From contig NZ_SMSK01000001.1 of the NCBI RefSeq assembly GCF_004354985.1, positions 1 to 64,000 on the forward strand: a stretch of DNA of 64,000 bases, given 5' to 3'. The notes below the pieces were generated by a model. That model ran no database searches, was not told the origin of the DNA, and was given only the letters and a program-made list of their open reading frames with translations. The DNA comes from Segetibacter sp. 3557_3. Lineage in GTDB: Bacteria; Bacteroidota; Bacteroidia; Chitinophagales; Chitinophagaceae. Shown in pieces: positions 37,402-46,865 of this stretch. The position numbers were made by a program, and so were the translations under genes. Position 1 is the first letter of the stretch. Each line of letters opens with the position of its first letter.

Positions 37402-37965
37402 TTAGTTCATACTTTCTAAAAGCTCAGCCGATTTTTGAAAAAAAGCCTTCACTTTTTCCTCCTGTTGGAGGGTAAGCACGTCAGCATTGATCGCTTTAGC
37501 AGCGGTACTTACCGCGTTTGTTTGAGCGTTTAACTTTGGGTACCTGTTCTTTTGAATGCGTTCCAAATTTGCACTGAGTAGTTCAGCTGCTGACCGAATA
37601 CTATCTGCATGGCTTGTTTCAAGCGGATCCTGGGTAATATGTGCAGCAATTTTCTCAACACGGCCAGTTACAGCTGTGAGATCAAGGTCAAGCGATTTTC
37701 CTTTCGAAACTATTGCTGTTGCAAGCAAGCGGATTGATTTAGATGTATACTCGTGATTTAAGTCCATTCGTTGGCCGGTTTCAACATAACTAACGTACTC
37801 TTCGACTGAAGGATCTTTAAAGTCAGCTGTTTCTTCGGTTGTAGCCTGATCATCTTTCCTTGTGGTAGTTAGGCCAATATAGGCCGCTATGCCGCCAGCA
37901 ATTATTAATGCCAAAAACAAATACAACCAAATGTTGCGTTTTGGCTTTCCATCTTTTTCCTTCAT
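37402..37965 (-). CDS. Single-pass membrane protein of unknown function
   Basis: The 187-aa protein has a short basic N-terminus, one transmembrane helix (about residues 12-32, IWLYLFLALIIAGGIAAYIG) and a helical extracytoplasmic domain of about 130 residues. I do not recognise the family. It has the look of a periplasmic helical-bundle protein. Neighbours are DUF2254 and YetF, both envelope proteins of unclear role. Confidence 0.65.
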   Translation of the reverse strand: MKEKDGKPKRNIWLYLFLALIIAGGIAAYIGLTTTRKDDQATTEETADFKDPSVEEYVSYVETGQRMDLNHEYTSKSIRLLATAIVSKGKSLDLDLTAVTGRVEKIAAHITQDPLETSHADSIRSAAELLSANLERIQKNRYPKLNAQTNAVSTAAKAINADVLTLQQEEKVKAFFQKSAELLESMN

Positions 37966-38185
37966 AGCTGTAGGTTTTTATTGGCTTGTGAACGCTTTGA
38001 AGGTAAACAATATTCAGCAGTATCAGTTCCAAAGCATCCTTGATGCCCTGGTATTTGTAAGAACGAAAAGGATGAGCTGTGTTAGACGACAGCTGAAATC
38101 TCCTTAGCAGGGTTTATCTAAGCGCCGCCTTGTGCCAAGACGTTCCTTTGCTCGGAATGGTTTATGCAGGCATATAAAAAAGACT

Positions 38186-38725
38186 ATGGAGAATATACTT
38201 TTTAACAGCTGGGAGAGCCTGCTGAGAACCGTATGTATAACAGTACTTGCATATGCTCTCCTGATTTTTCTTTTGCGTATTTCAGGGAAGCGCACCCTTT
38301 CGAAAATGAATGCGTTTGATTTAATTGTTACCGTTGCACTAGGATCTACTCTCGCAACTGTGATGCTCAGCAAGGATGTTGCTTTAATAGACGGGGCGGC
38401 AGCATTCTTCCTTCTCATTTTCTTGCAGTTCGGGCTAACGTGGTTATCAAGTCGCAGTAAAGAAGTAAGTAAGCTAATCAAGGCTACCCCTTCACTCCTG
38501 GTTTACAAAGGTGAATTGTTAACAGAAATGATGCTGAAAGAACGGATTGATGAAGATGAAATTTTTTATGTTTTGAGACAAAATGGGCTAAGCTCAATCG
38601 TGCAGGCGGATGCTGTAATCCTTGAGGCTGATGGAAGCCTTACCGTAGTTCAAAAGTTAACAAGCCTAAAAACATCCGTAATGACCAATTTGTTAAGGCC
38701 GTCTGTTATAGACGAAAATAAATGA
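38186..38725 (+). CDS. YetF/DUF421 family membrane protein
   Basis: The 179-aa protein begins with about three membrane helices (residues 12-32, 40-56 and 63-83). The conserved RISGKRTLSKMNAFDLIVTVALGS stretch follows from the first helix, then the small DUF421 soluble domain (TPSLLVYKGEL, LQADAVILEADGSLTVV-like). The family is found in spore formers and many Bacteroidota, and its role is not settled. The ATG at 38186 is preferred: an upstream TTG frame (38132) adds a basic, non-conserved tail. Confidence 0.88.
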   Translation: MENILFNSWESLLRTVCITVLAYALLIFLLRISGKRTLSKMNAFDLIVTVALGSTLATVMLSKDVALIDGAAAFFLLIFLQFGLTWLSSRSKEVSKLIKATPSLLVYKGELLTEMMLKERIDEDEIFYVLRQNGLSSIVQADAVILEADGSLTVVQKLTSLKTSVMTNLLRPSVIDENK

Positions 38726-39096
38726 GTTCTGAAACCACCGGCCGATATAAGTAGATAAAATAAATAAACACCCTTGCAATATCCCCTGAACTGTACTTAA
38801 AACAAGCATCTTTAAGTCTGTCAATTATGTCTTATTGTCGTTAAGTTAAGAACATCCATTTTGGGCCTAACTGTAATTTTTCCATTTTGCATTGTTGTCT
38901 GCCCGGCTGCGCCACTCGGACGGGCGTCGCACTCTTGTACTATAGTTACAATACGCAGCTTTAATGCAATGCAAAGGCTAGACTAAACGACATTAAATGA
39001 TGTATCAGCATTTGCAACAATCTAAAATATTCAATATTACTATCAATGTACCGAACTATGCCCCTCAAATTACTTTCATAAATTAATCTTCAATTG
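38726..39096. other. Intergenic region with dispersed repeat copy G
   Basis: The 371 bases contain repeat copy G (38891-38940). I see nothing else, including no full promoter match upstream of the antiporter gene. Confidence 0.45.
38891..38940 (-). repeat. Dispersed palindromic repeat, copy G
   Basis: One of the best copies: ATTGTTGTCTGCCCGGCTG, CGCCAC, TCGGACGGGCGTCGCAC and TCTTGTAC in a row. It is in minus orientation. Confidence 0.9.
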
Positions 39097-40380
39097 ATGG
39101 AATCTTTCCAGCTAATATCATTGGTAATAACCCTGTCCGCCTTTTTGGCTTACTTTAATATTCGGTTCCTCAAGTTGCCGTCAACTATCGGGGTTATGGT
39201 TTTATCGCTTTTATTATCCCTTATTGTGTTGTTAATCGCTTCGATTTCAAGTGTCGATGACCACCTCAAGAGCTTACTGGTGCAATTGGATTTTTCTGGC
39301 TTCCTTTTAGATTTTATGTTGGGGTTTTTGCTTTTTGCCGGAGCATTACATACGGATGTTAATAAACTCAGGGCATCGAAAGGCCCTATCCTGGCTTTTG
39401 CTACGCTTGGAATTCTACTTTCAACGATCCTGGTTGCGGGAGCCTTTTACTTTTTACTTCCGTTATTGTACATACGTGTCGATTTTATCTATTGCCTGTT
39501 GTTCGGTGCCCTTATATCTCCTACTGATCCTATAGCTGTACTATCAATCTTGAAAAAAGCTGGCATATCCGAGAGTATCGAAGTAAAGATTACGGGAGAG
39601 TCCTTGTTCAACGATGGGGTAGGAGTGGTTGTTTTCGTTGCTCTACTCAGTATTGCCCGGGAAGGCCTTGCAGAAATTACGACCGCCGAAATCTTGATTT
39701 TGCTGCTGGAAGAAATAGGTGGAGGTGTTTTGCTGGGTTTACTTCTGGGCTATATAGGGTTTAGTATGATGAAGCGCATAAATCACTACCAAACAGAAGT
39801 GCTGATAACGCTTGCCTTAGTGGTGGGCGGAAGTACCATTGCGCCTCTGTTTCATTTTAGTGGTGCGTTGGCAATGGTAGTGGCCGGACTGTTTATTGGT
39901 AATAAAGGTAGTTCCGAGGCAATGAGCGAGGAAACTAATGATTATGTTCACAAGTTTTGGGAAATGATAGATGAAATAATGAATGCAATTTTGTTCGTTT
40001 TAATAGGACTTGAATTGTTGATTATTCCTTTTGAGCTATCGTTTCTATACGTTGGCCTGGTTTCGATTTTGATTATCTTGTTAGCTCGGTTTCTTTCGTT
40101 AACGATTCCGTCCTCAATTTTTAGATTTAGCTATGAGTTTCCGAAAAGTACCTACTTAATCATGACCTGGGGTGGATTGAGAGGTGGCATATCTATCGCT
40201 TTAGCACTTTCTTTAACTGATGGAATGCAACGCAATCTCATCGTTTCAGTTACGTACATAGTAGTACTCTTTTCAATTATTGTCCAGGGATTGACGTTGG
40301 GAAAGCTGGTGAATAGGTTGAGGAAGACAACGGGGCCATTGGGTATTGATGAGGAGCCTGCCCAGCCAGGTACTAACTAA
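39097..40380 (+). CDS. CPA1-family Na+/H+ (cation/proton) antiporter
   Basis: The 427-aa, roughly 12-helix inner-membrane protein exchanges monovalent cations for protons. Diagnostic marks are SPTDPIAVLSILKKAGI followed by GESLFNDGVGVVVF near residues 145-180, and TWGGLRGGISIALALSLT near 355. There is no large C-terminal cytoplasmic domain. The ATG at 39097 is preferred over an overlapping TTG at 39094. It likely serves pH or sodium homeostasis. Confidence 0.93.
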   Translation: MESFQLISLVITLSAFLAYFNIRFLKLPSTIGVMVLSLLLSLIVLLIASISSVDDHLKSLLVQLDFSGFLLDFMLGFLLFAGALHTDVNKLRASKGPILAFATLGILLSTILVAGAFYFLLPLLYIRVDFIYCLLFGALISPTDPIAVLSILKKAGISESIEVKITGESLFNDGVGVVVFVALLSIAREGLAEITTAEILILLLEEIGGGVLLGLLLGYIGFSMMKRINHYQTEVLITLALVVGGSTIAPLFHFSGALAMVVAGLFIGNKGSSEAMSEETNDYVHKFWEMIDEIMNAILFVLIGLELLIIPFELSFLYVGLVSILIILLARFLSLTIPSSIFRFSYEFPKSTYLIMTWGGLRGGISIALALSLTDGMQRNLIVSVTYIVVLFSIIVQGLTLGKLVNRLRKTTGPLGIDEEPAQPGTN

Positions 40381-41391
40381 TGCTTTTCCGAAGTAAGGTT
40401 TAAGGGGTTTTTCAATTACAAGATATTATCGGCCGCCATTTTGATTTAGAACGTAAAGACTGTCTGAATCAAAAGTGGAACAGCTTTTTTTCGAAGAGGC
40501 CAAGCTCAGGCTTCATACTTGTCGCCCAGAACATTAAGCAAGCATCATTTGTAAAATGAGATTCGTACTGTTCAGCGGCAGGATCTTCCCGCATGGGCGA
40601 ACCTTTATCTACCAACCTGCAGAATGTGCCCCATTTCATGCCGTAATCAGTTTGTTTTAAAGTAGCCTGGGAAGGAAAGCTAATAACATGCGTATTTGGT
40701 GAGTTCCAATATAACCACGTACCTGGACAGGCCTTTCGTTACCTTATGTTGATTAAACTACTGCATTTCGGCTTCGCTTCAGCTAACCCGGGTACGCTTG
40801 CTACCCTTGCTACCTACAGGTAAGCCGATAGCGGTCAAACTATTAAAAACCAAAGTAATTAAACAATTAATTTATGTTGGACAATAGAGGTTATAAGAAG
40901 GTTGATCTTATGTATAGGCGAAAGCTCTTTCATGTTGAAGGTATCGAAGAACTAAACCAGCAATGAACAAGATTTCCAGGAATACCTATAATCATCCAAT
41001 CCCGTTGGGGGAAGAATATATCACGTGTGTTTAAGCCAGTCCATGTTGCTGAAATAAAACATCAAGGGGCCAGTTAGGCAGGATAGATCTTCGAATTGAT
41101 GTACCAAAAGTCTTCTCATACGCGTGCTGTCGTTTTCTTAGCTTGTCAGATAGGACGTTGCGACCCGTAGGCTGATGCTTAAATTTATAAGTATTCAAAA
41201 TTGACTTTCTTACGTCCTCAAATTCTACCCATTTACAGAACTCAACCACGATTAGAAACCGTTATCCCCGGCTAGAACTTTATTGGATACAATTATTCGG
41301 TTCTGCCTCTCTCATGTGACCTTGTCAACGCTTAGCTGTTACAATTCAAAGTTCCAATTGCATAGCAACCAGCAACCCTGGTAGGATGAAA
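40381..41391. other. Gene-poor region with a decayed gene
   Basis: This 1-kb stretch holds a pseudogene fragment (40469-40738, minus). It also has a 72-codon minus frame at 41031-41249 (MVEFCKWVEFEDVRKS...), which I cannot support as a gene, and a 30-codon plus frame at 40874. No promoter, RNA or repeat copy is evident. It looks like decaying sequence. Confidence 0.4.
40469..40738 (-). pseudogene. C-terminal remnant of an unidentified protein gene
   Basis: The minus-strand frame is open for 89 codons with protein-like composition (GTWLYWNSPNTHVISFPSQA, then LVDKGSPMREDPAAEQYESH and MKPELGLFEKKLFHF). The first ATG comes only at 40639, and a stop codon lies just upstream of the frame, so the N-terminal part is lost. 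I do not recognise the family. Confidence 0.45.
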
Positions 41392-42015
41392 CTACCTGGT
41401 GCGCTCTTCGTAAGAGCTTTTTACCGTTTCCCTTATCATCTCGTCCAATTGAACCGCACTTGCGCGTAACATATTAACAATATTAGCTGCGTTAGCGTCC
41501 ATACTTAGTTGTTGAAGAATATCACAGAGACCAAGTATGTTTGCCAACGGGAGCCTTACTTTATGCGACTGATCATAAGCGATCTGACGCAAAACTTCTT
41601 TCTTTTTTCCAATGTCAGTTGTTGCAATTTGAAGTTCTTGCTGGCTTATTACAAGCTGCGTTATATCATAGCCGAGACAGAAAATACCGGTAAAAACACC
41701 CTCATCGTTGCGCATTGCTTTATACTCCCACTGTGTCGTTATAAAGCCGCCGTTTCCATCATGCTTTCTCAGCGTAGCAGGAAAAAAGGTATCCGGATCA
41801 GAAAAACATTTTGCTGCCGTGTCTTCACAGATATGTGAGTCTTCCGGAGGTATCATAATATTATAGGGCTGACCCACAAAGTTAGGATGAACGTTTTCGA
41901 ATGCTTTGGCGTAGTGCGAATTGATATAGCTGTAAGTGCCATTCATGCTGGTCGCAATAAGATAGAAAAATTGAGATTTGTCGAAAAGGCTGAATGCTGC
42001 CTCAAAAAGTTTCAT
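41392..42015 (-). CDS. PAS-domain protein with truncated histidine-kinase core
   Basis: The 207-aa protein has a PAS domain (about residues 10-120, YSYINSHYAKAFE then FTGIFCLGYDITQ). A coiled-coil linker and a dimerisation segment follow, with the phospho-acceptor-like SHKVRLPLANILGL near residue 150. It ends there: the ATPase domain expected of a kinase is absent and not found downstream. It may be a decoy partner, a signal-sensing adaptor or a truncated kinase. No response regulator is adjacent. Confidence 0.78.
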   Translation of the reverse strand: MKLFEAAFSLFDKSQFFYLIATSMNGTYSYINSHYAKAFENVHPNFVGQPYNIMIPPEDSHICEDTAAKCFSDPDTFFPATLRKHDGNGGFITTQWEYKAMRNDEGVFTGIFCLGYDITQLVISQQELQIATTDIGKKKEVLRQIAYDQSHKVRLPLANILGLCDILQQLSMDANAANIVNMLRASAVQLDEMIRETVKSSYEERTR

Positions 42016-42307
42016 AGATTCTCAGATTTAAGTTCCCTGGAGTTGTTCAGAGTAGGCAAAGCTGGTGGAATTAAAACGATTTCAGAAATAATTAGATGTG
42101 TTTAGATCATTTTGTTTGGCTTGGTGTCACCTTCAGCCTCGGTGGGAATGGCAATCACAGTGGCTAAAAAAAGCTGATAACCCTGTCCTCAAAATGGTCC
42201 TTTCAAATCAAACCTAAGGAATCATTCTTCAGGTGAACTATTCGGTGAATTGAGAATAAGGATGCTACGTTATATTCAATCTTCAACAATTGGTTCAATG
42301 ATGCGGC

Positions 42308-43543
42308 CTAGTCAATCCTGTTTGCGGCGAATACCTTATTTCTCGCCATCAGGCAACCGCCAATTACACCGGCCTTCTCCTCCAGCTTAGACATCTTCAA
42401 TTGAGAGTCGTTATTTACCAGGGAGAGGGAATATTTGTTTAAAGCGCTCCTGATGGGCAGGCGAATGTAGTCGCCGGTTTGTGCTAAGGTGCCCCCAAGC
42501 AACACCAGTTCGGGATTGAAAATATTAATCAGCAATGCAATACCTCTTCCTATCTTTTCACCAATCTCTGCAATCAGTTCTATACACAGCATGTCGTCGT
42601 TTTTTGCCGCCTCAATAATTTGCTGAAGCTTCAAGTTATCGAAGCTGTCAACGCTTTTCACGAGCTGCGATGAAGAGCCCCCATTAATTTTCTCTTTAAA
42701 CAACCTGATCAGCGCATTGCCAGAGCCTTCAGTTTCGAGGCAGCCTCTTTTGCCACACTGGCAAATGATTTCATTGTCAAAGAAAGGGATGTGGCCAAAC
42801 TCTCCGCTAAAGCCTGACTTGCCATAATATACTTTTCCATCTACCAGGATTCCAAGTCCTAAGCCATAGTCCATGTTGATGAAGAGAACATTTCGTTCTT
42901 TGCTTACAATTCCACAGCAAAACTCTCCATAGGCCATCGCACGCGAGTCGTTTTCCAAAAAAGTCCGGATCCCTAAGATCGCCTCTATGGTACCAGCCAG
43001 CGGCTCCTCATGAAAATGGAAGAAGCTGTAGCTATACCCATTTGCATTATTGATCCGGCCTGAGAGATTGATGCCTACCGCTACAATTTTGTCTTTCGAC
43101 ACCGTTAGTTCGGCAATAAATTGCTTGATAACTTTAATCATTTCATTGAACGACTCCAGCGAGTTTTCCAACTTATAGGGCACATTTTCCTTAATGGTAA
43201 CCAGCGACTTCTTAAAATCGAGCAGCCCGATATTGATGGAGTACCGCTTCACGTCTACGCCAATAAAAAAAGCCGCCTCTGCCACCAGCCCATATAAGCT
43301 TGCCCTTCGACCACCGGTTGAGTCTACCTTACCATTGTCCTTTATGAGCCCGTCCTGTATAAGTTCGTTTACAAGGGCAATGGCCTTGGGTGTACTAATA
43401 TTTAACTCCCTGCTGAAGTCGGCTACAGTCGCATTGCCCGTTCCATCCAGGTAAGAGATGATGGCTCGCTTATGTGCCTTGTTTTTGTAAGCAACACCGT
43501 TGGTGTTTTCATCAGAAAAAACTTCAAACAAGAGTTTAGACAT
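42308..43543 (-). CDS. ROK-family transcriptional repressor (NagC/XylR type)
   Basis: The 411-aa regulator has an N-terminal winged helix (about residues 25-80, RAIISYLDGTGNATVADFSRELNIS). A ROK sugar-binding domain follows, with FINMDYGLGLGILVDGKVY and the zinc-binding GHIPFFD...CQCGKRGCLETEGSG. ROK regulators of this type sense amino sugars or other sugars, and GlcNAc-6-P is the NagC ligand. It is transcribed away from the AGE epimerase operon with a 135-base gap, so it probably controls that operon. No operator could be picked out with confidence. Confidence 0.92.
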   Translation of the reverse strand: MSKLLFEVFSDENTNGVAYKNKAHKRAIISYLDGTGNATVADFSRELNISTPKAIALVNELIQDGLIKDNGKVDSTGGRRASLYGLVAEAAFFIGVDVKRYSINIGLLDFKKSLVTIKENVPYKLENSLESFNEMIKVIKQFIAELTVSKDKIVAVGINLSGRINNANGYSYSFFHFHEEPLAGTIEAILGIRTFLENDSRAMAYGEFCCGIVSKERNVLFINMDYGLGLGILVDGKVYYGKSGFSGEFGHIPFFDNEIICQCGKRGCLETEGSGNALIRLFKEKINGGSSSQLVKSVDSFDNLKLQQIIEAAKNDDMLCIELIAEIGEKIGRGIALLINIFNPELVLLGGTLAQTGDYIRLPIRSALNKYSLSLVNNDSQLKMSKLEEKAGVIGGCLMARNKVFAANRID

Positions 43544-43678
43544 GGAAACTGTTTGCTGTAAAAATCGGCAAAAGGATTTATCCCGGAACTGAAAACTTGA
43601 GAACTAAATAAATTTTTTTAAAAAGTATTTGGAAGTTATTAAAATAAATGCAAAATTGAGGTTCTAAATCGATCTGCT

Positions 43679-44887
43679 TTGGCCATTGAGGAAACCTTCG
43701 TTTTGCCCCAAGCTTCAACCGCATTGTCGGAGTATGCAGCTATTTATAAAAGTGAGCTCCTTGAGAATGTTTTACCATTCTGGATGGCCCATAGCAAGGA
43801 TGAACGCAACGGTGGTTATTTTACTTCATTAAACCGTGAGGGAACAGTTTACGACACCGATAAGTTTATGTGGCTTCAGGGCCGGGAGGTCTGGTGTTTT
43901 AGTTACATGTATAACCACATAGAACGGAAACCGGAATGGCTCAATATGGCTTTACATGGGGCCTCCTTTATGGAGAAATGGGGTAGGGATGCAAACGGAG
44001 ACTGGTATTTCTCTCTTACAGCCGAAGGTAAACCGCTTATCCAACCATATAATATCTTCAGCGACTGCTTTGCTACAATGGCATTTGCGTCATTAAGCAA
44101 AGCTTCTCCCAATGAGCGATACAACCGGATCGCGTTAGATACTTTTCAAAACATATTAAAACGACGGTCCAACTCCAAAGGGCAGTACAATAAGAACTAT
44201 CCCGGCACCCGGCCCTTGAAGAACTTCAGCCTTCCCATGATACTTTGCAACCTTGCTCTTGAACTGGAGCACCTGATGGGTAAAGCGCAGGTAGATGCAT
44301 TTATTCCGGAGGTGATCCATGAGGTAATGGAGGTGTTTTATCAACCGGATCTCGGATTGATACTGGAAAATGTTTACGAAGACGGTTCTTTTTGTGACTC
44401 TTTTGAGGGTCGCCAGCTCAACCCTGGACATGCAATAGAAGCCATGTGGTTTGTGATGGACCTGGGCAAGCGGATGAACGATGATGCATTAATCGAGAAA
44501 GCAGTGGACATCATGCTTCGAACCCTGGAACATGGGTGGGACAACGAACACGAGGGAATATTCTATTTCCTCGATGTTAAAGGCGCACCGCCACTACAGT
44601 TGGAATGGGATCAAAAGCTTTGGTGGGTACATGCAGAAGCGCTGGTTGCCCTGGCAAAAGGCTATGCATATACAGGAGATGAGCGTTGCGCCGCCTGGTT
44701 TAAAAAACTTCATCACTACACCTGGAACCATTTCAGGGATCCGGAATTTGGCGAATGGTTTGGCTACCTCACGCGAGAAGGAAAGATTCTGTCTCCTGCA
44801 AAAGGAGGCAAGTGGAAGGGCTGCTTTCATATACCACGCAGCCTATACCAGGTATGGAAAACAGTGGAAACGCCTAAGCAAAACTAG
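43679..44887 (+). CDS. AGE family epimerase (N-acylglucosamine 2-epimerase)
   Basis: The 402-aa protein matches the renin-binding protein / AGE branch: FWMAHSKDERNGGYFTSL, KFMWLQGREVWCFS, LNPGHAIEAMWFVMDL, LWWVHAEALVALAKGY, EWFGYLTREG and GGKWKGCFHIPR. It would interconvert GlcNAc and ManNAc; cellobiose 2-epimerase is a less likely alternative. The frame opens at 43643 but the first usable start is a TTG at 43679, which puts the conserved N-terminus in place. It is first in an operon with the FAD enzyme, SusC, SusD and DUF5009 genes. Confidence 0.9.
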   Translation: MAIEETFVLPQASTALSEYAAIYKSELLENVLPFWMAHSKDERNGGYFTSLNREGTVYDTDKFMWLQGREVWCFSYMYNHIERKPEWLNMALHGASFMEKWGRDANGDWYFSLTAEGKPLIQPYNIFSDCFATMAFASLSKASPNERYNRIALDTFQNILKRRSNSKGQYNKNYPGTRPLKNFSLPMILCNLALELEHLMGKAQVDAFIPEVIHEVMEVFYQPDLGLILENVYEDGSFCDSFEGRQLNPGHAIEAMWFVMDLGKRMNDDALIEKAVDIMLRTLEHGWDNEHEGIFYFLDVKGAPPLQLEWDQKLWWVHAEALVALAKGYAYTGDERCAAWFKKLHHYTWNHFRDPEFGEWFGYLTREGKILSPAKGGKWKGCFHIPRSLYQVWKTVETPKQN

Positions 44888-44948
44888 TCCGGCAAACAAA
44901 CGTATAAATGCCACCTATTACCAAGTAAGTACCGCAGCTCGATTCCAT

Positions 44949-46838
44949 ATGATTAAACCCTTTATCACCTTTTGTATCTGTCTCTCCTGGCTTGCCGGCT
45001 ATGCTCAAAGAACCATTGAAACTGATGTTTTAGTGATTGGCGGCGGGGTTGGGGGGAGTGCAGCCGGCATCCAGAGTGCACGGATGGGTGTTAAGACGGT
45101 ACTGGTGGAAAGTGGTCCATGGCTGGGAGGGATGATATCAGCGGCCGGTGTTACAGCAACAGACGGGAACCACAACCTGCCTTCAGGCTTATGGGCCGAG
45201 TTCCGCAATCATGTGTATAACACTTACGGCGGCCCAACAGCTGTTGCTACAGGATGGGTTAGCAATACACAGTTTGAACCGCATGTGTCGGACAGCATTT
45301 TTAAGCTGATGGCAAAGAATGAAAAGGAGCTGACAACCTTATTTAATTACTCCTTTACGAAGCTTTCAACAAAAGCCAACCGGATTACCGAAGTCGTCTT
45401 TACAAGTCATAAAAACGGGGACAAGTTAATCGTGAAGTCAAAGATTTGTATCGATGCTACTGAGTTGGGAGATGTAATGAAAGCTGCGGGAGTTAGTTAT
45501 GACCTGGGTATGGAGGCCGGTTCAATTACCGGGGAGAACGTCGGAATCGTTACTTCCAATAATATCGTACAGGACCTTACTTATGTGGCCATTTTGAAAG
45601 ATTATGGTGCTGGTACCGATCATACCATACCTAAACCGGCTCACTATAGCCCGGATGAATTTGACGCTGCATGCACAGATTATTATAAAGACAAAAGCCG
45701 CCAGGCACCCACGGTCGACGCAAAAAAGATGTTGGATTATGGCAAGCTGCCAAATGGAAAATATATGTTGAACTGGCCGGGCTATGGCAATGATACCTAC
45801 CTGAACGTGGTAGAAATGACCGACGCTGAAAGATCAAATGAATTGGAAAAGGCGAAGCAGACGACACTACGTTTTGTTTATTTTATCCAGCAGCAATTAG
45901 GCTTTAAACACCTGGGCCTCGCTGATGACGAGTTTCCAACCGGCGATAAGTTAGCGTTGATGCCTTACCACAGGGAAGGCAGGAGGCTCAAAGGTTTAGT
46001 TAGAATGACCATGAGACATATTGCAGAGCCATATACCTATGGTGACGCTTTGTACCGAACCGGGATTTCAGTGGGTGATTACCCCATAGATCATCATCAT
46101 AAAAAGAACCCGGCTGCACCCCAGCATTTGGAATTTTATCCCATTCCTTCCTATAATGTTCCACTCGGTGCGCTTATTCCACAAACAATAGAAAATTTAA
46201 TTGTTGCAGAAAAAGGCATTTCGGTTAGCAATGTTGTTAACGGAACCACGCGTTTGCAGCCTTGTGTAATGTTGACAGGTCAGGCTGCCGGGGTGTTAGC
46301 CGCACTCTCATCAAAACAAAATGGGGCACCTCGCAAAGTTGCAGTGCGTTCGGTACAACAAGAGTTGCTTAAAGCAAAAGCGTACATCATGCCCTATATA
46401 GATGTACTACCTGGTAACCCGCACTTTGAAGCCGTACAAAAAGTTGGCGCGACAGGTTTATTAAAGGGTAAGGGTATCCCAAATAAATGGGCCAACCAAA
46501 CCTGGTTTTATGCTGACTCCGTGGTAAACGCGAAGGAGTTGTTGAAGGCCCTGGTGGATTTTAAACAATCAAAGGCCATTTTCACCGACGTTAATGTAAG
46601 CATTCGCGAGGCACTTGACCTGGCTAAAAGGATGAGTGCTTCACGCCGAACTCAAAACAAAGAACAGTGGGTGCCAATTGGAATTGAATTAACGCGCGCG
46701 CGCTGGCAAGAGTGGGGATTAACCAATTTCGATGAGAAGAGACCCATTACACGGTTAGAATTGGCTGTTCTGCTAAACAATACCATTGACCCTTTTTCTA
46801 TGAAGGGCGTTAATCATAATGGAGTTTTTGCAAACTAA
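44949..46838 (+). CDS. Secreted FAD-dependent oxidoreductase
   Basis: The 629-aa protein has a signal peptide (PFITFCICLSWLAGYAQ) followed by an FAD-binding Rossmann motif (DVLVIGGGVGGSAAGIQSAR) of the FAD_oxidored family. The last 100 or so residues form an SLH-like/alpha-helical tail. Such secreted flavoproteins occur in Bacteroidota polysaccharide loci with unknown reaction. The ATG at 44949 is used: an upstream frame to 44532 overlaps the epimerase gene and lacks a family match. It starts 61 bases after the epimerase stop and 27 bases before susC. Confidence 0.88.
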   Translation: MIKPFITFCICLSWLAGYAQRTIETDVLVIGGGVGGSAAGIQSARMGVKTVLVESGPWLGGMISAAGVTATDGNHNLPSGLWAEFRNHVYNTYGGPTAVATGWVSNTQFEPHVSDSIFKLMAKNEKELTTLFNYSFTKLSTKANRITEVVFTSHKNGDKLIVKSKICIDATELGDVMKAAGVSYDLGMEAGSITGENVGIVTSNNIVQDLTYVAILKDYGAGTDHTIPKPAHYSPDEFDAACTDYYKDKSRQAPTVDAKKMLDYGKLPNGKYMLNWPGYGNDTYLNVVEMTDAERSNELEKAKQTTLRFVYFIQQQLGFKHLGLADDEFPTGDKLALMPYHREGRRLKGLVRMTMRHIAEPYTYGDALYRTGISVGDYPIDHHHKKNPAAPQHLEFYPIPSYNVPLGALIPQTIENLIVAEKGISVSNVVNGTTRLQPCVMLTGQAAGVLAALSSKQNGAPRKVAVRSVQQELLKAKAYIMPYIDVLPGNPHFEAVQKVGATGLLKGKGIPNKWANQTWFYADSVVNAKELLKALVDFKQSKAIFTDVNVSIREALDLAKRMSASRRTQNKEQWVPIGIELTRARWQEWGLTNFDEKRPITRLELAVLLNNTIDPFSMKGVNHNGVFAN

Positions 46839-46865
46839 ACAAATTCAAAAATCAAAATTACAACA

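Noticed and set aside
41031-41249. 72-aa minus-strand open frame
   Set aside because: There is no recognised motif, promoter or neighbour support, and it lies in a decaying region. It could be a remnant.
44532-44948. Frame extending the FAD oxidoreductase upstream
   Set aside because: It overlaps the AGE epimerase in another frame and lacks family similarity. The signal peptide begins at 44949.
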